DNA of 64,000 bases from NCBI RefSeq assembly GCF_014349235.1, contig NZ_JACSOH010000011.1:62001-126000 (forward strand). Direction: 5' to 3'. The translations under genes and the position numbers were made by a program. The notes beneath the pieces are model-generated. The model was not told the DNA's origin. It was given only the letters and a program-made list of their open reading frames with translations, and searched no databases. Of the stretch, positions 16,692-26,903 are shown one piece after another (within the stretch, counting starts at the first letter, position 1; each line of letters starts with the position of its first letter). The DNA comes from Cytophaga sp. FL35. Its GTDB lineage: Bacteria; Bacteroidota; Bacteroidia; Flavobacteriales; Flavobacteriaceae.

Positions 16692-17726
16692 ATGAAACTA
16701 AAGGTGGCAGAGTATAATATGGAGTGGATGAAAAATCTGTTCGTTAACGGAATTCCTGTCAACGTTCCTCCTCCTGTAGGAAAACCTGAAAGCGATTGGA
16801 ACGAGCAAGAACGATTGACTATGAAAAGTCAGCGATTGATTTCCGTTCTCGCCCATTTAGATGCAGATATTGTAGCTGTGGTAGAAGGGCCAGATACCCT
16901 TGCCAATGGAACCAAAACAGCTAAGGCGCAACTTGAACTTTGGATGACCACCTTTGGCCTTACCCAAAGAAACTATAAGGTAGTTCAAGGCTATACCTCT
17001 CGCGGGCAGCAAGAACTATGCGCTATTTACGATGCTGATAAACTTATTCTGGAGCATACCCCGGAAGGTAAAAATAGTTTCGATGAACCTTTTTTGGCCG
17101 ATACGTTGGAACAAAGTATTAAAGAGCAATATGAACATTTTAGACCTCCCGTAGAACTCACCGTAAAAGATAAGGCAAGCCCAGCCAAACTTTTTAAAAT
17201 GATTATTGCCCACGCCAAATCAAAAGGTATATTTGACCATGTCGATTACGCCAGATACGAATATCTATCCAACCTCAACCGAAGAAAATTGTATGCAGAG
17301 TGCATGCACATGCGCGAACGAGTTGATCAATGGATAAACGAAGGTGATAAGGTTCTGGTAACCGGAGATATCAATGACGGTATGGGAAGCGACTTCTACG
17401 AAAACCGATTTGGTAAAAGTGCTATTGAAATATTGTTGGGCAGTGTTTATGAGCCCGAACTCATTTTAAAAAGCGCCTTGGGAAAGCCCAAATTAGGAAA
17501 ATACGGATGGTCACCAAGTTCTAGTTCTTTTACGGATACCATTACTAAAAATTGGTTTACGGTTCTTATCGACCATATTTTGGTCAGCCAAGATATCAAA
17601 ATCGATTCAGGCGCGGTTCTCAACCCATATTCCGAACCCCATAAGTCCGATTTAAGCCAAGAACTCAAAGATGCGTTAAAGAAGGCTTCAGACCATTTTC
17701 CAGTAGTTGTTGAGATTGAAGTGTGA
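16692..17726 (+). CDS. Endonuclease/exonuclease/phosphatase-family protein
   Basis: This 344-residue protein has the DNase I-like fold: AEYNMEWM near residue 6 and AVVEGPDTL near residue 61 hold the metal-binding Asn and Glu, VTGDINDGMGSDFYENRFG near residue 220 is the catalytic loop, and DHFPVVVEIEV ends the protein. There is no signal peptide, so it is probably cytosolic. The family hydrolyses phosphodiesters in nucleic acids, phospholipids or small molecules, and the substrate cannot be deduced here. A near-match promoter (TAGTTTCG) lies about 60 bp upstream. Confidence 0.75.
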   Translation: MKLKVAEYNMEWMKNLFVNGIPVNVPPPVGKPESDWNEQERLTMKSQRLISVLAHLDADIVAVVEGPDTLANGTKTAKAQLELWMTTFGLTQRNYKVVQGYTSRGQQELCAIYDADKLILEHTPEGKNSFDEPFLADTLEQSIKEQYEHFRPPVELTVKDKASPAKLFKMIIAHAKSKGIFDHVDYARYEYLSNLNRRKLYAECMHMRERVDQWINEGDKVLVTGDINDGMGSDFYENRFGKSAIEILLGSVYEPELILKSALGKPKLGKYGWSPSSSSFTDTITKNWFTVLIDHILVSQDIKIDSGAVLNPYSEPHKSDLSQELKDALKKASDHFPVVVEIEV

Positions 17727-17906
17727 CAAGTATTCACTTCAACAGGTTTTCTGCACCGTTGAACGTTAATTAATTTAATATTCCCCTCGTTTTTCTCTTG
17801 TCACACTATGATTACCGACTAGTTCACAACAAAAATTTTAACAAAGTAGGGCACCCCTATATTTTTAAGGTGTAATTCTAATTCATTACAATTCACCTAC
17901 CTACGC

Positions 17907-18977
17907 ATGAAAAAACTTTTGTACCCCCTACTCTTCCTCATTATTGTTTCTTGTAGTACAGATTCAACCGATTCGTTCAATGACACCGTTCTTGAAAATA
18001 CCGATTCTGAGATGACTCCTGAAGATACGGCTGACAATCAAGAAACCGAATCTCAAAATCAGAACACGGCACCTGTTCTAAACCTACAATCATATCCTAT
18101 TAACGAACATGCTTCTCCGGCGACATCCATTGGTTTTGTACAAGCGAATGATTTGGACGGGGATGAACTAACCTATAGCATATCCTCAGAAGTGGATATA
18201 GAGATCAACGAAACCACAGGAGAGCTTACAGTTGGGCCCGATTTGCAACTTGATTTTGAAACCATGTCCAACATAGAGTTCATGGTATCAGTATTTGATG
18301 GAGCAACCATCACCGAAGAAAATTTTGAACTAATTATTGAGGATATTGATGAAACAACGCTACTCACAACCGAACAAACAGAGCTTATAAGCTATTTTCA
18401 ACACCTTGTATACTGGAAAGGTCACGCCAACACCCCGGTAGAAAGAAATCAAAAGTGGGCATCTACCATGAAAATTTATTTGCACGGGACCATTTCAAAC
18501 GAATTTGCCGCAACGGTGGATGATGTTATGGCAGAATACAACGAAATTTTTAATGATGGTTTCAGTATAGTAACCGAGGAGAATGAAAGTGAGTCTAATG
18601 CCTCCGTTTTTTTTGGCAGTGAATCAGAACTAGAAAATGTGTGGCCAGATATGTTTGAAATTGTGAAAGATGGTGGGTATAGTGGTTATGCCATAACACC
18701 TTCCAATGCCCATCAATTAAGCAATTCAAGAATTTGGATCTCAAACCCAGCTGCGGTCTTGTTCAAACACGAACTTGGTCACGCGCTAGGCTTTGGCCAC
18801 TCAAACAAATGCCAAAGTGAAAATAGTTTCCTTTGTTCGCAGATAAGTACAGATAATGATTTTCTACCAGAAGAATTAAGCATTATTCGTTATGCCTACC
18901 ATCATAGACTTCAGGAAGGTCTAACGGAAGAGGAAGCAGAAGCCGTATTGGCCGATATCATTGTAAACGAGCAATAG
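17907..18977 (+). CDS. Lipoprotein with cadherin-like domain and metzincin-type protease site
   Basis: The signal peptide ends in IIVSC with lipidated Cys16, followed by an acidic linker (about residues 17-55). Residues about 55-140 (LNLQSYPINEHASP..GFVQANDLDGDELTYSIS) form a cadherin-like calcium-binding domain. The C-terminal part carries HELGHALGFGH at His288-His298, the HExxHxxGxxH zinc motif of metzincins such as matrixins. It would be a surface- or periplasm-anchored zinc protease. It precedes the giant adhesin-like gene on the same strand. The natural substrate is unknown. Confidence 0.72.
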   Translation: MKKLLYPLLFLIIVSCSTDSTDSFNDTVLENTDSEMTPEDTADNQETESQNQNTAPVLNLQSYPINEHASPATSIGFVQANDLDGDELTYSISSEVDIEINETTGELTVGPDLQLDFETMSNIEFMVSVFDGATITEENFELIIEDIDETTLLTTEQTELISYFQHLVYWKGHANTPVERNQKWASTMKIYLHGTISNEFAATVDDVMAEYNEIFNDGFSIVTEENESESNASVFFGSESELENVWPDMFEIVKDGGYSGYAITPSNAHQLSNSRIWISNPAAVLFKHELGHALGFGHSNKCQSENSFLCSQISTDNDFLPEELSIIRYAYHHRLQEGLTEEEAEAVLADIIVNEQ

Positions 18978-19037
18978 ATTTCCTCTTTCATCCAAACTTA
19001 TAACCACCTCTTCTTTTAACCTAATCTTTCCAAAAAA

Positions 19038-22000
19038 ATGGAAAAAATGTCGCATCCCACTAAAGCTCGTCCTTTTTCACAAGAGCAGATTAATCCTTTA
19101 TCAAGAAAAAGCTCATTGACTTCAAGTTTTACATTTAGTATACTACTACTTACGCTTTTGATTTCCTTTGTTGGTCAATCCCAATCTTTTAGATCTATAT
19201 GGAATACCAACAATACAGAATCGGGTTCTTCTGCCAACAACGAAGTCACCATACCCACCAACCCAGCCTACACTACTTATAATTATGATGTTGATTGGGG
19301 AGACGGCAACATAGATACGGGTGTTACCGGAAACATAACCCACACCTATGCAACTGCTGGCACGTATGCTATAGAAATTAGCGGAACTTTTCCATCTATC
19401 TATTTTAACGATGAAAACGCAAGCGATAAACTAAAAATCATAGAAATATTGGCATGGGGTACCCTACAATGGCAAACTATGGAAAATGCCTTTTTTGGCT
19501 GCGAAAACTTAAATTTTGATGCCATTGATTCACCTGACCTCTCTCAGGTTACCACACTACAAAATATGTTTAATGGCTGCGAAGCCTTCAATGGTATTGT
19601 TAACAATTGGGATGTTAGCACTATAACCAATATATCAGGAATGTTTCAGGAATGTGCCATTTTTAATAGGCCATTGGATCTGTGGAACACGGCTAACATT
19701 ACCGATATGTCTTACACCTTTCACAGAGCAAGGGCTTTTAATGAACCTCTGGATAATTGGAATGTTGCAGCTGTCACTGATATGGAGTTTTTCTTATCGG
19801 AAGCAACTTCCTTTAACCAAAATATCAACAATTGGAACATCTCAAATCTCACCAATTTAATTGGAACGTTTAGATATACAGGCAATTTTAATCAGCCTTT
19901 AGACAATTGGGACGTAAGCAATATTACCGACCTTACGGGTACGTTTCAAGGCTCTGCATTCAATAGACCAATAAACAACTGGAACGTAAGTAATGTGGTT
20001 ACTATGGAAGCTACTTTTAGGGAATCACAATTCAACCAACCTTTAAGCCTATGGGATGTGAGTACTGTAACCAATATGTCTCAAATGTTTCATAGAAACC
20101 GAACATTTGACCAACCCATAAACAATTGGAACGTAAGCAACGTTACGGACATGTCCGAGATGTTTGATGGGTGGATATGGGGAGCAGTCTTCAACCAACC
20201 CTTAGATAATTGGGATGTGAGTAACGTAACGGACATGGAATACATGTTTAGGGATAATTCTGCATTTAATCAAGACATAAGTATGTGGAACGTTAGTGGC
20301 GTAACCAACATGCGAGGTATGTTCGAAGAAAACCCTGCTTTTAATCAAAATATAGACAACTGGGACGTTAGCAATGTTACAAATATGAGTCAAATGTTTA
20401 ATGAAGCAACAGCTTTTAACCAACCCTTGAACTCATGGAATATTGGTAGTGTTACAGCAATTGAAGGTATGTTCTTTGATGCAACGGCTTTTAACCAACC
20501 TTTAGATAATTGGGATGTATCTGGTATTACAAGCTTTAGGGATATGTTCCGCTTAGCAACAGATTTTAATCAAGACATTAGCACGTGGAACGTCTCCAAT
20601 GTAACACAGTTTACCGCAATGTATTTGAATGCGAGTTCATTTGATCAAAATCTAGCCAATTGGAATATTGCTAACGCCACTCAAATGAGTAACATGCTTT
20701 CTAATAGTGGCCTATCACAAGAAAATTATGATAATACCTTAATTGGTTGGGCAGGCCAAGCCGTTCAGAATGGAGTTAGCCTAGGAGCAAATGGACTACA
20801 ATATTGCGATGCATTAAATCAAAGGCAAGGATTAATAGACACCAACGGTTGGACCATTACTGGAGACAATGTAAACTGTTCTTATGTACTCTGTACGGAA
20901 ATTACCATGCCGGCCGCAGGAGACACTATGACACCTGCCAACAGTGATATTAGATGGAATCCTGCTCCAAATGCCGATGGTTATCGTATTACCTTAGAAA
21001 TTGAACGTGGCGGTAATAGAAACTACGCTTCTCTAAACGGGAACACATTAAACAACTATGATGTAGGTAATGTGGTTGGTCTTAGTTTTTCCAATGAATT
21101 TCAAGCCGGTGATACGGTTTACGTAACTGTGGTTCCTTATAATAATGAAGGACCTGCAACCGGCTGCCAAGAACTTTCGTTTACAGTAGTTGAAAGTTGG
21201 GTTAATAGTCCTGATGCCTTCAAATTAACCTATGATACTAGCATCACAGAATCTGGCTCAACACCTGCCAATCAGTTAAAAATTAAAGCAAATACAGGTT
21301 ATCCAGGTTATTTAACCTATAATTATTCTATTGATTGGGGAGACGGACAGTATAATAATAATGTTACCGGTGAAATTACACATACATACTTAACACCAGG
21401 TGTTTATACAGTAGCTATTATTGGGGATTTTCCGGCTCCTTATCATTATGTAAGTAATTCTGATCATATTAAACTTATTTCTATTGATCAATGGGGCACC
21501 CAAGTTTGGCAATCTATGAATTATGCATTTTATGGTTGCGAAAATATGGAATACAACGCTACAGATGTGCCCAACCTTTCGCAAGTAGAGATAGCCTCCA
21601 ACATGTTTTCCGGTTGTTACTTATTTGATGGTGCAATAGACAATTGGGATGTAAGCAATATTACCAACATGCAGAGCATGTTTATTTCTGCACGAATTTT
21701 TAATCAGCCATTAAACAGTTGGGATACCAGCAATGTTACCAATATGTATGGAATGTTTGGGGCTGCTCAATTATTTAACCAACCTTTGGACAATTGGGAT
21801 GTTAGCCAAGTTACCAACATGAATTTTATGTTCGCCCAAACACAGGATTTTAACCAAGATTTAAGTAGTTGGGATACTGGTAGTGTTACGAATATGGGAC
21901 GTATGTTTCAAAGCTCACAGGCTTTTGACCAACCTATTAACAGTTGGAATGTAAGTCAGGTAACAGATATGTCAGAAATGTTCCAAAGAGCAGAAGTATT

Positions 22001-25000
22001 TAATCAACCTCTAAATAACTGGAATACAGGGAACGTCATAGACATGTCTGCCATGTTCTATGATGCAGAATTGTTTAACCAGAACATCAATAGTTGGGAT
22101 GTATCATCTGTTACAGATATGAGCCAGATGTTCTACGACGCAACAGCATTTGACCAACCACTGAATAATTGGAATGTTGGTGCTGTCACCACCATGAACT
22201 CCATGTTTTCTAGAGCAGAGGCTTTTAATCAAAATATTGATAGCTGGAACGTAACTAACGTAACCAACATGAGCAACATGTTTAACTATGCCATCTCTTA
22301 CAACCAACCCATGAACAATTGGGATGTGAACTCTGTTGTAAACATGAGCGGTATGTTTAGGGGCGCCCAAGTATTTAACCAACCCTTAGATAATTGGGAT
22401 GTGAGTGCGGTTGCTAATATGAGCGCTATGTTTGAGCATGCCGAAGTATTTAATCAACCAATCAACACGTGGAATGTAAGTTCGGTAACCCTAATGCCAT
22501 CCATGTTCGATGCAGCTTTAGCTTTTAACCAACCCTTGAACAATTGGAACGTAGGGGTGGTCACCAATTTCAATTCCATGTTCAAAGAAGCAGAGGCTTT
22601 TAACCAACCCCTTAATACTTGGGATACCGGGGAGGCTCAAAATATGGCCGGAATGTTCTATGGAGCAATTGTTTTTGACCAAGATATTTCTACTTGGAAT
22701 ACTTCCTTTGTAACCACCATGCAAGAAATGTTTAGAGAGGCAAGTGCTATCAACCAATCCTTAAACGCATGGAACGTGGCATCTGTAACTACTATGCGTG
22801 GCATGTTCCAAGAAGCTACTTCCTTCAATAGCTCCATAAACGATTGGAATGTTAGAGCTGTAACTACAATGCAAGATATGTTCAATGGTGCTAGTAGTTA
22901 CAATCAAAGTTTGAACAATTGGCGCGTAAACGGGGTAACAAATATGGAGAGAATGTTCTTTGGTGCTAGTGCTCTAGACCAATCTTTTGATCAATGGTTG
23001 ATTGGTACCGTTTCTACGAGAGATATGTTCCATGATGCGACTTCGTTTAATCAATTTTTAGGGGATTGGGATGTAAGTAATGTAACCAACATGCAAGGCA
23101 TGCTGGATGATACAGCTCTTTCAAGAGAAAATTATGACAACACCTTAATCGAATGGTCAGAACAGACCTTAACACCTGGTATTAACCTAGGAGCCAATAC
23201 CCTACCGTATTGTGATGCGGTTGAAGAACGCCAATTTATGATAGACAATTTTGGATGGACTTTTACTGGCGATGTACTTGATTGCCCCATCCCCGATTGT
23301 ACCCAACTGGTTGCACCTTTGAATGGCGACACGGATGTTCCCGTTAATACTAATATTACCTGGGAAGCGGTTCAATTTGCAAGAGAATACAAATTATTTG
23401 TTGGCACCTCATCAGGAGGAACAGATATCTTAAATAACGAAGTGGTGGTGAATAACACCTCATTTGAATTCGCTGCGGATTTTAACCCTGGTGTTACCGT
23501 TTATGTTACCATTATTCCATCCAACGAAAATGGTGATGCGGTTGGGCCTTGTACGGAAGAAAGTTTTACCGTTACGAATGACCCACCAACCGTTCCAGAT
23601 TGCACCAACCTAACCTTACCGCTGAATAACGCTACCGATGTTCCTTTTGACACAGATTTAAACTGGACTGTTGTAGGCAATGCAGATGGATACAGAATCA
23701 ATGTAGGAACAACCTCTGGAGGCACGGATTTAGTTAACAATGAAGATGTAGGTAATGTAACGGAATATGATTTTTCTGCGGATTTACCAGAAGACACTTT
23801 AATTTATGTAACTATTCTACCTTACAATGAAGAAGGCCTTGCCACAGGGTGTATTGAAGAATCTTTTAGAACGGAATTTATTCCAGTTCCTCCATCATGT
23901 ACTACAATTTCCAGTCCAACCAACGGAGCTGTAAATGTACCTATTGATACAGATTTAAGCTGGAATGCCGTTGCAGATGCAACTGGATATTTAGTTAGTG
24001 TAGGCACCACAGCCGGAGGGATAGAAGTAGAAAATAATATAGATGTTGGCAATACCACCACCTATTCCTTTAGTTCAGACCTACAAGCAAATAGAATGCA
24101 TTACGTTCGTATTATTCCTTACAATGCAGTAGGAGATGCAACTGGTTGTACCGAAGAATCATTTACAACAGGAGCCGGAACTTTATCAGACCCGCCAAAC
24201 TGTACATCATTGAGCGACCCATTGAACGCTGCAACAGACGTAGCTATAGGAACCAATATTAGTTGGAATGCATCAGCCAATGCTGATGGGTACTATTTAA
24301 CCGTGGGAACCACCGCTGGTGGTAATGATATCTTGAATAACGAAGATGTTACGGGGACTACTTTTGACTTGCCTTCCGATTTACCAGAAAACACTCAAAT
24401 TTTCGTGACGCTAGTTCCTTACAATTCTTTTGGAAGTGCTACTGGATGTACCGAAGAATCGTTTACTACCGAGACCTTACCAACCGTACCTAGTTGTACC
24501 AATTTGAGCATGCCTTTGAACGGTGCTACCGATGTTTCAATCACTACCGACTTAAGTTGGAACGCAGCTGTAAATGCAGATGGCTATTACTTGACCGTAG
24601 GTACTACAGCTGGTGCTAGCGATATCTTGGATGCCGAAGATGTTACAGGAACTACATTTGATTTACCTGCCGATTTACCGGAAAACACACAGATATTCGT
24701 AACTATTGTTCCGTACAATGCTTTAGGAGACGCTACCGGATGTACCGAAGAATCCTTTACAACGGAAACATTACCTACCTTGCCTGTATGTACCCAATTA
24801 AGCAATCCGGTAAACGGAGCAACGGAGGTTTCCATTTCAACCGTCCTAAGATGGAATGAAATCTCTAATGCAGATGGTTATTACCTTACCATGGGTACAA
24901 CAACAGGAGGCAATGATATTTTGAATACCGAAGATGTAACAGGAACCACTTTTGACCTTCCTGTTGATTTACCGGAGAACACCGAAATATTCGTGACCGT

Positions 25001-25967
25001 CGTACCATACAATGGAGTGGGTAGCGCAACGGGTTGTACAGAGGAATCGTTTACTACCGAGGTCATGGCAGCCGCACCTTCCTGTACAACGTTAACCAGT
25101 CCCGCAAATGGGGAAAGCAGCGTTTCAATTTTGACCGATTTAACATGGTCTGCAGTAAATAATGCTGATGGATATTATGTTAATGTGGGTACTTCTGCCG
25201 GTAATGCAGATATATTGAACAATGAATCTGTTAACACTAACAACTTTGCATTTACCAATGATCTACCTGAAGGCACAGAGATATTCGTTTCCATCGTTCC
25301 TTTTAATGGCAGGGGCAGTGCTATAGGGTGTGTTCAGGAATCCTTCACGACAGAAATTCGTGAAACTGTCCCCAATTGCACTTCAATTATCGTTCCTGAA
25401 AACGACCAAGTTAATGTATCTGTTGATACTGAGTTTGTTTGGAATACCATATCAAACGCTGATGGCTACTACCTTAGTTTGGGCTCTAGTGCTGGAAGTC
25501 ATGATATTTTAGATAGTGAAGATGTTGGTATTCTAACCTCTTATACCCCGGCTCAACCCTTGCCTTATGACCAGGATATTTTCGTTTCTATTGTAGCATA
25601 TAACGCTCAAGGCAGTGCCATTGGGTGCACCGAAAGTAGCTTTACCACTCAAGAAGAGCCAGAAGAGGATAAGCTGGAGACTTTTTATGGGTTTTCTCCA
25701 AACGGGGATTTTATAAATGATGTTTGGGCCATAAACGGAATTGAAAACTACCCGGAAAATACGGTGAGCATTTTTAACAGATGGGGAGATTTGGTATTTT
25801 TTATTTCAGGTTATGACAATAACGTCAATGTTTTTAAAGGAGAGGCCAACCAGAAAACGAAAATTGGGGCCGGTGAACTACCCGCAGGCACCTATTTCTT
25901 TAACATCACTTTACCGGAAAACCACAATTTAAAAGCTACCCAAGGATTTGTAGTTATTAAAAGATAA
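19038..25967 (+). CDS. Giant surface protein: two DUF285 repeat blocks, FN3-like repeats, T9SS type B C-terminal domain
   Basis: This is a 2309-residue secreted protein. A signal peptide with a long N-region occupies residues 1 to about 50. Then come a PKD-like domain (DWGDGN...HTYATAGTY, near residue 95), 15 tandem DUF285/BspA-type repeats of about 25 residues (FNQPLDNWDVSNVTDM.., about 184-560), one FN3-like domain (about 615-720), a second PKD-like domain (about 730-815), a second block of 20 DUF285 repeats (about 850-1360), and eight FN3-like domains of 98-101 residues (about 1415-2205). The last 100 residues (FSPNGDFINDVW.., IFNRWGDLVF) are the gliding-motility/type B sorting domain recognised by the type IX secretion system. 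PorP/SprF follows 6 bp later. The likely role is adhesion; the ligand is unknown. Confidence 0.9.
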   Translation: MEKMSHPTKARPFSQEQINPLSRKSSLTSSFTFSILLLTLLISFVGQSQSFRSIWNTNNTESGSSANNEVTIPTNPAYTTYNYDVDWGDGNIDTGVTGNITHTYATAGTYAIEISGTFPSIYFNDENASDKLKIIEILAWGTLQWQTMENAFFGCENLNFDAIDSPDLSQVTTLQNMFNGCEAFNGIVNNWDVSTITNISGMFQECAIFNRPLDLWNTANITDMSYTFHRARAFNEPLDNWNVAAVTDMEFFLSEATSFNQNINNWNISNLTNLIGTFRYTGNFNQPLDNWDVSNITDLTGTFQGSAFNRPINNWNVSNVVTMEATFRESQFNQPLSLWDVSTVTNMSQMFHRNRTFDQPINNWNVSNVTDMSEMFDGWIWGAVFNQPLDNWDVSNVTDMEYMFRDNSAFNQDISMWNVSGVTNMRGMFEENPAFNQNIDNWDVSNVTNMSQMFNEATAFNQPLNSWNIGSVTAIEGMFFDATAFNQPLDNWDVSGITSFRDMFRLATDFNQDISTWNVSNVTQFTAMYLNASSFDQNLANWNIANATQMSNMLSNSGLSQENYDNTLIGWAGQAVQNGVSLGANGLQYCDALNQRQGLIDTNGWTITGDNVNCSYVLCTEITMPAAGDTMTPANSDIRWNPAPNADGYRITLEIERGGNRNYASLNGNTLNNYDVGNVVGLSFSNEFQAGDTVYVTVVPYNNEGPATGCQELSFTVVESWVNSPDAFKLTYDTSITESGSTPANQLKIKANTGYPGYLTYNYSIDWGDGQYNNNVTGEITHTYLTPGVYTVAIIGDFPAPYHYVSNSDHIKLISIDQWGTQVWQSMNYAFYGCENMEYNATDVPNLSQVEIASNMFSGCYLFDGAIDNWDVSNITNMQSMFISARIFNQPLNSWDTSNVTNMYGMFGAAQLFNQPLDNWDVSQVTNMNFMFAQTQDFNQDLSSWDTGSVTNMGRMFQSSQAFDQPINSWNVSQVTDMSEMFQRAEVFNQPLNNWNTGNVIDMSAMFYDAELFNQNINSWDVSSVTDMSQMFYDATAFDQPLNNWNVGAVTTMNSMFSRAEAFNQNIDSWNVTNVTNMSNMFNYAISYNQPMNNWDVNSVVNMSGMFRGAQVFNQPLDNWDVSAVANMSAMFEHAEVFNQPINTWNVSSVTLMPSMFDAALAFNQPLNNWNVGVVTNFNSMFKEAEAFNQPLNTWDTGEAQNMAGMFYGAIVFDQDISTWNTSFVTTMQEMFREASAINQSLNAWNVASVTTMRGMFQEATSFNSSINDWNVRAVTTMQDMFNGASSYNQSLNNWRVNGVTNMERMFFGASALDQSFDQWLIGTVSTRDMFHDATSFNQFLGDWDVSNVTNMQGMLDDTALSRENYDNTLIEWSEQTLTPGINLGANTLPYCDAVEERQFMIDNFGWTFTGDVLDCPIPDCTQLVAPLNGDTDVPVNTNITWEAVQFAREYKLFVGTSSGGTDILNNEVVVNNTSFEFAADFNPGVTVYVTIIPSNENGDAVGPCTEESFTVTNDPPTVPDCTNLTLPLNNATDVPFDTDLNWTVVGNADGYRINVGTTSGGTDLVNNEDVGNVTEYDFSADLPEDTLIYVTILPYNEEGLATGCIEESFRTEFIPVPPSCTTISSPTNGAVNVPIDTDLSWNAVADATGYLVSVGTTAGGIEVENNIDVGNTTTYSFSSDLQANRMHYVRIIPYNAVGDATGCTEESFTTGAGTLSDPPNCTSLSDPLNAATDVAIGTNISWNASANADGYYLTVGTTAGGNDILNNEDVTGTTFDLPSDLPENTQIFVTLVPYNSFGSATGCTEESFTTETLPTVPSCTNLSMPLNGATDVSITTDLSWNAAVNADGYYLTVGTTAGASDILDAEDVTGTTFDLPADLPENTQIFVTIVPYNALGDATGCTEESFTTETLPTLPVCTQLSNPVNGATEVSISTVLRWNEISNADGYYLTMGTTTGGNDILNTEDVTGTTFDLPVDLPENTEIFVTVVPYNGVGSATGCTEESFTTEVMAAAPSCTTLTSPANGESSVSILTDLTWSAVNNADGYYVNVGTSAGNADILNNESVNTNNFAFTNDLPEGTEIFVSIVPFNGRGSAIGCVQESFTTEIRETVPNCTSIIVPENDQVNVSVDTEFVWNTISNADGYYLSLGSSAGSHDILDSEDVGILTSYTPAQPLPYDQDIFVSIVAYNAQGSAIGCTESSFTTQEEPEEDKLETFYGFSPNGDFINDVWAINGIENYPENTVSIFNRWGDLVFFISGYDNNVNVFKGEANQKTKIGAGELPAGTYFFNITLPENHNLKATQGFVVIKR
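19590..20720 (+). repeat. First DUF285 repeat block (15 units of about 75 bp)
   Basis: Fifteen in-frame copies of a unit of about 75 bp encode F-N-Q-P-L-x-x-W-D/N-V-S-x-V-T-x-M-x-x-M-F-type repeats. Two units are one residue short and one carries a 3-residue insertion. Copies differ in sequence, so the block has diverged rather than recently expanded. Confidence 0.85.
21625..23115 (+). repeat. Second DUF285 repeat block (20 units of about 75 bp)
   Basis: Twenty copies of the same 25-residue unit follow a second PKD-like domain. The domain order PKD-DUF285 block-terminal cap (ENYDNTLI.W..Q) is the same in both halves, so the N-terminal portion appears to have been duplicated as a module. Confidence 0.85.
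23290..25650 (+). repeat. Eight tandem FN3-like repeats of about 294-303 bp
   Basis: Each repeat begins with a P-x-C-T element and ends with GCTEESFTT-like residues; the two cysteines are conserved in nearly every copy and could form a disulfide. Starts are spaced 294-303 bp apart. Copies 4-6 are most alike (DADGYYLT-type centre, NTQIFVT ends). Confidence 0.85.
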
Positions 25968-25973
25968 ATACCC

Positions 25974-26894
25974 ATGACCAAAAAACTAACCTATTTAATT
26001 TTGACTTTTGTTGTTTGTGTAGTAGGAAACCTAAGAGCCCAACAAACCGCTGTTTTCTCCGAATACAACTACAACCCATTTTTGATTAATTCCGCATACG
26101 CGGGAATGCTTTCAAGCACCGAGCTTAGTGCTACCCATTCCGGTTTTATTAGTGAAGTAACAGGAAGTCCAAGAACCCTTTCATTAACAATAAATTCCCC
26201 TCTAAGGGACGGGAAGGTTGGTCTGGGAGCGGGCTTTCTGCAAGATGAGGTAGGCGTTAGCAAAAACAGTACTTTTTTTGCGGCTTACTCCTATAAGATT
26301 TTTTTTGATTTTGAATCCAAAAGACCTTATTGGCAACTCTATCAACCTGGCGTTCTATCCTTTGGAATTACTGCTGGATTACAGCAATACAAAGAAGATC
26401 TTTTGTCACTAGGAATTACGGGCGACCCCAATTTCTCAGAAAACATCAATGCCAGTATTCCCACTGTAGGTGTTAGTTTTCTTTTCAACCATGCGCAGTT
26501 CTTCGCAGGCATTTCTGCACCAAACGTACTTGGAGACAAATTGGCTTCAAGAGATGACCTCAACCTATCCAATCCCGTTTACGGTTATTTTGGCTACCGT
26601 TTCTTTACTAGCATTTTTGAAGAAATTATGATCAAGCCCAACGTCCTTCTAAAGTATGAAGATGGAGCCCCTTTACAAGCTGACCTGAACATCGCGGCAA
26701 GTTTTAAAAATAAAATAGAGGTAGGAGCTGGCTACAGAACCAGTTCTTCCATTAACCTCCTGGCCGGAGTTTATTTTTTAAAAAACCTTCGTTTTATTTA
26801 CAACTACAATATTGCCCTAAAAGAATCCCCCTTTGGCAATACCCATGGGCTAGCCCTAAGTTACCTCTTTGGTGATGGGTACCAAATAGATTGA
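25974..26894 (+). CDS. PorP/SprF-family type IX secretion-associated membrane protein
   Basis: This 306-residue protein belongs to the PorP/SprF family of outer-membrane beta-barrel-like proteins. A signal peptide ends near LRAQQ. The N-terminal QQTAVFSEYNYNPFLINSAYAG is the family hallmark, followed by amphipathic strands ending in LSYLFGDGYQID. SprF-type partners are required for secretion or attachment of the adjacent type B sorting-domain protein (SprB in F. johnsoniae). The gene starts 6 bp after the giant protein, so the two are an obvious pair. Confidence 0.9.
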   Translation: MTKKLTYLILTFVVCVVGNLRAQQTAVFSEYNYNPFLINSAYAGMLSSTELSATHSGFISEVTGSPRTLSLTINSPLRDGKVGLGAGFLQDEVGVSKNSTFFAAYSYKIFFDFESKRPYWQLYQPGVLSFGITAGLQQYKEDLLSLGITGDPNFSENINASIPTVGVSFLFNHAQFFAGISAPNVLGDKLASRDDLNLSNPVYGYFGYRFFTSIFEEIMIKPNVLLKYEDGAPLQADLNIAASFKNKIEVGAGYRTSSSINLLAGVYFLKNLRFIYNYNIALKESPFGNTHGLALSYLFGDGYQID

Positions 26895-26903
26895 TGAGGC
26901 CGC

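Noticed and set aside
19038-25967. Reading the protein repeats as a CRISPR-like or satellite array
   Set aside because: The repeats stay in one reading frame with gene-wide coding continuity and diverge at the DNA level.
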